A stretch of 64,000 bases of DNA from Chitinophagaceae bacterium UBA1953. GTDB taxonomy: Bacteria; Bacteroidota; Bacteroidia; Chitinophagales; Chitinophagaceae. Every line of letters starts with the position of its first letter. The first letter of the stretch is position 1. Of this stretch, positions 60,033 through 64,000 are shown piece by piece. A model generated the notes under the pieces. That model saw only the letters and a list, made by a program, of their open reading frames with translations, was not told where the DNA came from and made no database searches. The stretch lies in assembly GCA_002336115.1 (NCBI GenBank), contig DDEN01000061.1, positions 270,138 to 334,137 on the forward strand, read 5' to 3'. The translations under genes were made by a program, and so were the position numbers.

Positions 60033-62122
60033 TGACAATGATGCGAACGAATGAATCACTCCAAAAGCCAACAAAAATGAAACCCAATATATTCTCTTCC
60101 GTTCAGATAAAATTGCAAAAACCAATGCTCAGGTTACTGCTGTTTGTTTTTGCAGCAACAACTATACAATCATCTTTTGCACAGGTTGACAAACGACTTG
60201 CTGATGCCGATAAATCTTTTGCAGCCGGCGATTATTATACTGCTGCAAAATTGTATGAGCAGTTTCTTCACCCGGTTATAAAAACAATCGAACCTGCCAA
60301 TCTTCCGCTGAATGCACGACGACACAGGCAAAGCACAGGTATGATGGGCCAGGGTGTTACAAAAAATGATTTACTGTTTAAACAGGCTGAATGTTTTCGT
60401 CTTGCCAACTATTGGCAGGAAGCAGCAACACGTTACAAAGAAGTTGCAGAAAATGATCTTGCAAACTATGGCAAAGGATTATACTGGTATGCTGTATGCC
60501 AACGCAGCCTGGGAAAATATAATGATGCTGAAGAAAGTTTAAATAAGTTTTTAGCATTGGCGACAGCAAACGATCAGTTAAGACCTGCAGCTGAAAAAGA
60601 ATTGCAGACATTGAAGTATATCAAATCACAGCTCGTTCGCCCGGATACAATTTTATTTACAGTAAACAAACTTGTCCTTTCATCAGGATCAGAAAAAGGT
60701 GTGTACGCTCCGGTTATAATGAAAGACGGGCAACTGATTGTAACAAGCACACAAACAGATACAGCTGCAAAAGGCGGAACAAATCCATACCACAACAGGT
60801 TGTTTACAACAACATTGGCAAATGGTGTTTTTCAGAATGCTGAAGTACTGAATGTGGAAGGTGCTGATGCTGCATCCAATATTGGTACAGCATCAATCAA
60901 CCCGGTGAACGGAGTTGTTTATTTTACTCAATGGAAAAAAGAAGGCGACAAAACTGTATCAGCAATTTATTCAGCAACAAGTACTGCTAATGGATTGGGA
61001 ACACCGGTATTACTTTCTTCTGTTAATCAAACAGGCTATAACAGCAAGCAACCTTTTTGTACTGCTGATGGAAAGTATTTATTCTTTTCTTCCGACAGAC
61101 CGGGGGGTGCAGGTAATTTTGATATCTGGTTTGCAGCCATCAATGCAGATGGTTCTGTTGGCGAAGCAAAAAATGTAAGCGGAGTAAATACAGAAGCAGA
61201 CGAGCAGGCACCATTTATTCATGCGAAGAGCAACACACTTATTTTTTCAAGCAACGGCATGCAGGGAATGGGTGGGTTTGATTTGTTTATGAGCAAAGGA
61301 ATTGAAGATGGCTGGCAAACTCCTCAGAACATGGGTCACCCGGTTAACTCTGTGAGAGATGATATTTACTTTGTAACTGATCAGTCGTCTTCATCATTTT
61401 ATAAAAATGCATTATTGAGTTCCGACCGTGGTTCGGAATGTTGCCTGGAAACGTATGCTATTACAAAAGCTGCAAAGAAAAAATTCTTAACAGGTGTTGT
61501 GTATGACCTTAAAGACAATTCTCCTCTCAACAATGCAGAAGTGGTTTTGAAGGATAAGAATGGTAAAACCTGGAAACAAACAACTGATGCAAACGGGCAC
61601 TATACATTTGAAGTTACGGATGAAGGCAATGAACAAATCACAACAACAAAAGAATTGTATAAAGAAAATACAACGCCAGTAACAATTGAAAAGACAAATG
61701 AAGGCTGGCTGGAAGATGTGTTAACCAATGCACCGATTTATGTAGAAAAGAAACTGGTGATTAAGGTTGAAAATGTGGTAACTGTTTATTTTGATTTTGA
61801 TAAAAGCAATTTAAAAGAGCCAGCAGTAAACAAACTTGATTCTATTTATAATGTACTCGTTGAAAATCCAACAGCCACTATCCAGATTTCAGGGTATACC
61901 GACGGACGAGGAACGGAAGAGTATAATAAAATACTTTCTGACAAACGTGCAAAAGCCTGTGCCGATTATTTGATTGCAAAAGGTATTGATGCAGGCCGCA
62001 TTACTTTCGAATCGTTTGGAGCATGTTGCCCTGTTGAAATGGAATTGATTAACGGAAGAGATAATGCAGAAGGAAGAAGTAAAAACAGGAGAGCATTGAT
62101 TAATATCAACAAACCAGAGTAA
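60032..62122 (+). CDS. OmpA-family/TPR type IX-associated protein
   Basis: A 696-residue periplasmic or outer-membrane protein, coupled to the preceding stop as TAATG. Starts at 60077 (residue 16) and 60125 (residue 32, giving MLRLLLFVFAATTIQSSFA directly) are also possible. Order: signal peptide, TPR-like repeats (residues 50-190, with GDYYTAAKLYEQFL and LANYWQEAATRYKEVA), WD40-like PD40 beta-propeller (residues 215-470, with FSSDRPGGAGNFDIWFA and SSNGMQGMGGFDLFMSKG), a CarboxypepD-reg-like domain (residues 485-560) and OmpA (residues 585-696, YFDFDKSNLKEPAVNKLD, GYTDGRGTEEYNKILSDKRA). It links the barrel to peptidoglycan. This triad of genes is typical of type IX-dependent surface structures. 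Confidence 0.93.
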   Translation: MTMMRTNESLQKPTKMKPNIFSSVQIKLQKPMLRLLLFVFAATTIQSSFAQVDKRLADADKSFAAGDYYTAAKLYEQFLHPVIKTIEPANLPLNARRHRQSTGMMGQGVTKNDLLFKQAECFRLANYWQEAATRYKEVAENDLANYGKGLYWYAVCQRSLGKYNDAEESLNKFLALATANDQLRPAAEKELQTLKYIKSQLVRPDTILFTVNKLVLSSGSEKGVYAPVIMKDGQLIVTSTQTDTAAKGGTNPYHNRLFTTTLANGVFQNAEVLNVEGADAASNIGTASINPVNGVVYFTQWKKEGDKTVSAIYSATSTANGLGTPVLLSSVNQTGYNSKQPFCTADGKYLFFSSDRPGGAGNFDIWFAAINADGSVGEAKNVSGVNTEADEQAPFIHAKSNTLIFSSNGMQGMGGFDLFMSKGIEDGWQTPQNMGHPVNSVRDDIYFVTDQSSSSFYKNALLSSDRGSECCLETYAITKAAKKKFLTGVVYDLKDNSPLNNAEVVLKDKNGKTWKQTTDANGHYTFEVTDEGNEQITTTKELYKENTTPVTIEKTNEGWLEDVLTNAPIYVEKKLVIKVENVVTVYFDFDKSNLKEPAVNKLDSIYNVLVENPTATIQISGYTDGRGTEEYNKILSDKRAKACADYLIAKGIDAGRITFESFGACCPVEMELINGRDNAEGRSKNRRALININKPE

Positions 62123-62144
62123 GGTTAGTACTTAGTTCATAAAC

Positions 62145-62174
62145 AAAGGTTCGCTTGAAAGAGCGGACCTTTTT
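62145..62174 (+). terminator. Terminator after the OmpA/TPR gene
   Basis: AAAGGTTCGCT - TGAAAG - AGCGGACCTTT with one G-U pair and a following T-run, 23 bp after the stop. Confidence 0.8.
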
Positions 62175-62254
62175 ATTTATAGTAACTGCATAATTTTAGT
62201 TGTGAGAATATGGAATACTGCCAATCCTGCATCAGGAAAATTGAATAGTAAAAA

Positions 62255-62806
62255 ATGAAAAAGACTTTTTTTATCCTGTTTCTTATAAACCTGTCTTGTA
62301 GCAGTAATAAAAAATTTTACCAATTAGTTCAACTGGAGAAAATTGAAAAACTGATTGCAATAGAACCAGCACCACCAAGGATTGCATTTGCCCCTGCTTT
62401 CGTTATCTGCAAAGACGGCTCTGTTGCTGAAACTAATTTTGTAAATCTGAAGCATGTTTATGAGATTTCATACACAAATGAATTTCCTAGTTACGCAGAT
62501 TTTTTGTTTCAACTTTTAAATCAAAAGCAAAGGATTAATGTATCCGATAAACAGGTAAGTGATTATTTTCGAAAACCTTTTTTGAGTGACAGTTCAATGA
62601 ATTCAATTTATGATGAAGAAGGAATAAACGGCTTTGCAATTCGTTACTGTAAAAACGTTAATGGATACTTTAGGTTGAATAAGCAAAGTCTTACAGCAAA
62701 TCAGGTTCAAACTGTTTCTTACTACTTTTTTATTAATGGGTATTTCAGATACGATGATGATTATGGTGCAACTTCTGATTTTAAGAAACTTGGAATAGAA
62801 GACTAA
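62255..62806 (+). CDS. Lipoprotein of unknown function
   Basis: A 183-residue exported lipoprotein: MKKTFFILFLINLSC with a lipobox ending at Cys15. The mature part has no recognised domain; it has a strand-rich first half (PPRIAFAPAFVICKDGS, LKHVYEISYTNEFPSY) and an aromatic end (VSYYFFINGYFRYDDDYG). Base composition and codons are like those of the neighbours. A terminator of the previous operon precedes it by 80 bp and the convergent transporter gene follows after 5 bp. Confidence 0.65.
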   Translation: MKKTFFILFLINLSCSSNKKFYQLVQLEKIEKLIAIEPAPPRIAFAPAFVICKDGSVAETNFVNLKHVYEISYTNEFPSYADFLFQLLNQKQRINVSDKQVSDYFRKPFLSDSSMNSIYDEEGINGFAIRYCKNVNGYFRLNKQSLTANQVQTVSYYFFINGYFRYDDDYGATSDFKKLGIED

Positions 62807-62811
62807 ATATT

Positions 62812-64000
62812 TTAACCCGCCATATCCTGCGCTGCTGCAACTTCATCTTCTAAAATCTGTTCCTGCATATTCAACGCCTCAGCCTGTTCATTGTTTTGCT
62901 GTTTGCGTAAAAAATGAAAACCTGTTGCTGCAATTACACAAACAGCAGCAAGCATCCAGAACAATGTTTTAAAACCGGAAGTATCTGCAACTCTTGCACC
63001 AAACATTGGCCCCAGCGTTTGTGCCGCCGACCATGCCATTGTATATAATGCTGCATATTGTCCACGATTGGTATGATTACTTCTTCCAATCCAGAATGTA
63101 TTCATAAACGGCATTGCCAGCATTTCGCCAAGTGTTATCAGAACAATCAGCGAAAGTGCCATTACATGATCAATGTGAAGGATATTCAGCAGGCTGAAAA
63201 ATACTCCGGTAAGTAAAACGCCAATGGTTACAAACAATAACGGAGTTTTCTTTTTTTCAAGTCGGTAAACCAAAACCATTTCAACCAATACAATTACAAT
63301 TCCGTTGAGTGCCATCAGCATGCCAATGAAAGGTTCAGAAAATGCTTTATCTTTTTTCAGGTAAACAGAAAAGTTTGTGAACAACTGAAAGAAACATGCA
63401 GCAAATAACATAGAGCAAACGATAAACCATAAATAAGCTTTGTCTTTATATGCAGAAGCTGTTTTAACTGCAGGAGAAATTACTTCCTGCTTTTTTATTG
63501 TTTGTGTTGCAGGTGAAAGAAGTTTGTAAAGCAGGAATGCTGCTGAAAGATTTGTAATCCCATCAACCCAGAATAACAATTCATAATTGTAATGAGCAAT
63601 AATTCCCCCCAATGCACTTCCAATTGCCCATCCAAGATTAATGGCAAGCCTGTTGAGTGAATAAGATCTTGTTCTGTTTTCTTCTGAACTGTAATGAGCA
63701 ATGGCGGTAGAGTTAGCCGGCCGGAATGCTTCGTTTACTAAACTTAAAATAAAAGTGAAGATGCAGATAAGCGGGTAACTTTTCATTTGTCCCAGCACCA
63801 TAAACAATAAACCACCTCCGGTTAAAGTGAAGAGCTGAATTTTATGAAACCCAATTTTATCTGTAAGCCGTCCGCCAATATACGCACCTGTAAATGCGCC
63901 AGCACCAAACAAACCAAACACAAAACCAGCCTGGCTCAATGAATAACCCATTTGCGGACTTGTAAGATAAATGCTCATAAATGGAATAACCATTGTGCCG
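62812..64000 (-). CDS. MFS transporter (N-terminus cut by window edge)
   Basis: A 12-helix transporter of the major facilitator superfamily, open to the right edge; codons for Thr and Gly precede an internal Met at 63993, so the true start lies outside the window. The family motif A is seen as GAYIGGRLTDKIGFHKI between helices 2 and 3, and helix 4 carries RPANSTAIAHYSSEENRTRSY (split here over two segments), as in drug-efflux MFS. Transmembrane segments are regularly spaced; the middle loop (residues 170-190) is short. Substrate unknown. The C-terminal 30 residues are Glu/Ala-rich and cytosolic. Confidence 0.88.
   Translation of the reverse strand, partial: GTMVIPFMSIYLTSPQMGYSLSQAGFVFGLFGAGAFTGAYIGGRLTDKIGFHKIQLFTLTGGGLLFMVLGQMKSYPLICIFTFILSLVNEAFRPANSTAIAHYSSEENRTRSYSLNRLAINLGWAIGSALGGIIAHYNYELLFWVDGITNLSAAFLLYKLLSPATQTIKKQEVISPAVKTASAYKDKAYLWFIVCSMLFAACFFQLFTNFSVYLKKDKAFSEPFIGMLMALNGIVIVLVEMVLVYRLEKKKTPLLFVTIGVLLTGVFFSLLNILHIDHVMALSLIVLITLGEMLAMPFMNTFWIGRSNHTNRGQYAALYTMAWSAAQTLGPMFGARVADTSGFKTLFWMLAAVCVIAATGFHFLRKQQNNEQAEALNMQEQILEDEVAAAQDMAG

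Noticed and set aside
1..64000. tRNA and rRNA genes
   Set aside because: Looked for T-arm and rRNA-like sequence in the gaps by eye; none found. A covariance search would be needed to exclude a degenerate tRNA.

Overview
The window comes from a Bacteroidota chromosome, most likely family Chitinophagaceae or a close relative. The evidence is the gene families (alternative complex III with an aa3-type oxidase, PorP/SprF, two kinds of type IX secretion C-terminal domain, DUF5606, DUF4197, DUF2200), the near absence of Shine-Dalgarno sequences, and promoter-like TAnnTTTG elements with an upstream TTG or TTTG. The species assignment is inference; no rRNA or tRNA gene was seen.

Layout. Positions 1-10050 hold a cut-off WG-repeat protein, small unrelated genes (YwbE, an AHSA1-type protein, a secreted HEXXH protein, two secreted proteins of unknown function), a CPA1 Na+/H+ antiporter, a dipeptidyl peptidase IV and lysS. 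Positions 10200-21700 hold DUF4197 and DUF2200 proteins, a secreted IPT/Kelch lipoprotein framed by two copies of a 33-bp palindrome, a very large BNR/sortilin-type protein, an OmpA-family protein, a type IX-secreted N-acetylmuramoyl-L-alanine amidase and recA. Positions 21800-24000 hold a lipoprotein and a divergent merC-like / SCO-fur cluster with overlapping TTGCAA-type dyads lying on the promoters. Positions 24000-32500 hold an M3 oligoendopeptidase, a DUF5606 protein, a GH31 glycosidase, a decayed type IX-secreted surface protein, rpiB and an M28 peptidase. Positions 32600-35100 are a two-gene restriction-modification system. Positions 35200-37500 hold minus-strand housekeeping and unknown genes including purN.

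Positions 37736-53708 form one 16-kb plus-strand respiratory cluster: actABCDEF (alternative complex III, quinol to cytochrome c), coxB and ctaD (subunits II and I), ctaB (haem O synthase), two subunit III proteins, a subunit IV protein, a second SCO copper chaperone and a DUF420 assembly protein. Together they would encode a quinol-oxidising, oxygen-reducing supercomplex and part of its assembly machinery; heme A synthase is not in the window. Three spacers inside the act genes each carry a four-unit tandem of 7- or 8-bp words, and the actF-coxB spacer has a direct repeat / inverted repeat / direct repeat layout.

Positions 53910-62122 hold a 1647-residue type IX-secreted protein built mainly of 17 near-identical modules (16 of exactly 207 bp), followed by a PorP/SprF membrane protein and an OmpA/TPR protein, the usual gene order for a cell-surface polymer with its outer-membrane anchor. 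The window ends with a small lipoprotein and an MFS transporter cut by the right edge.
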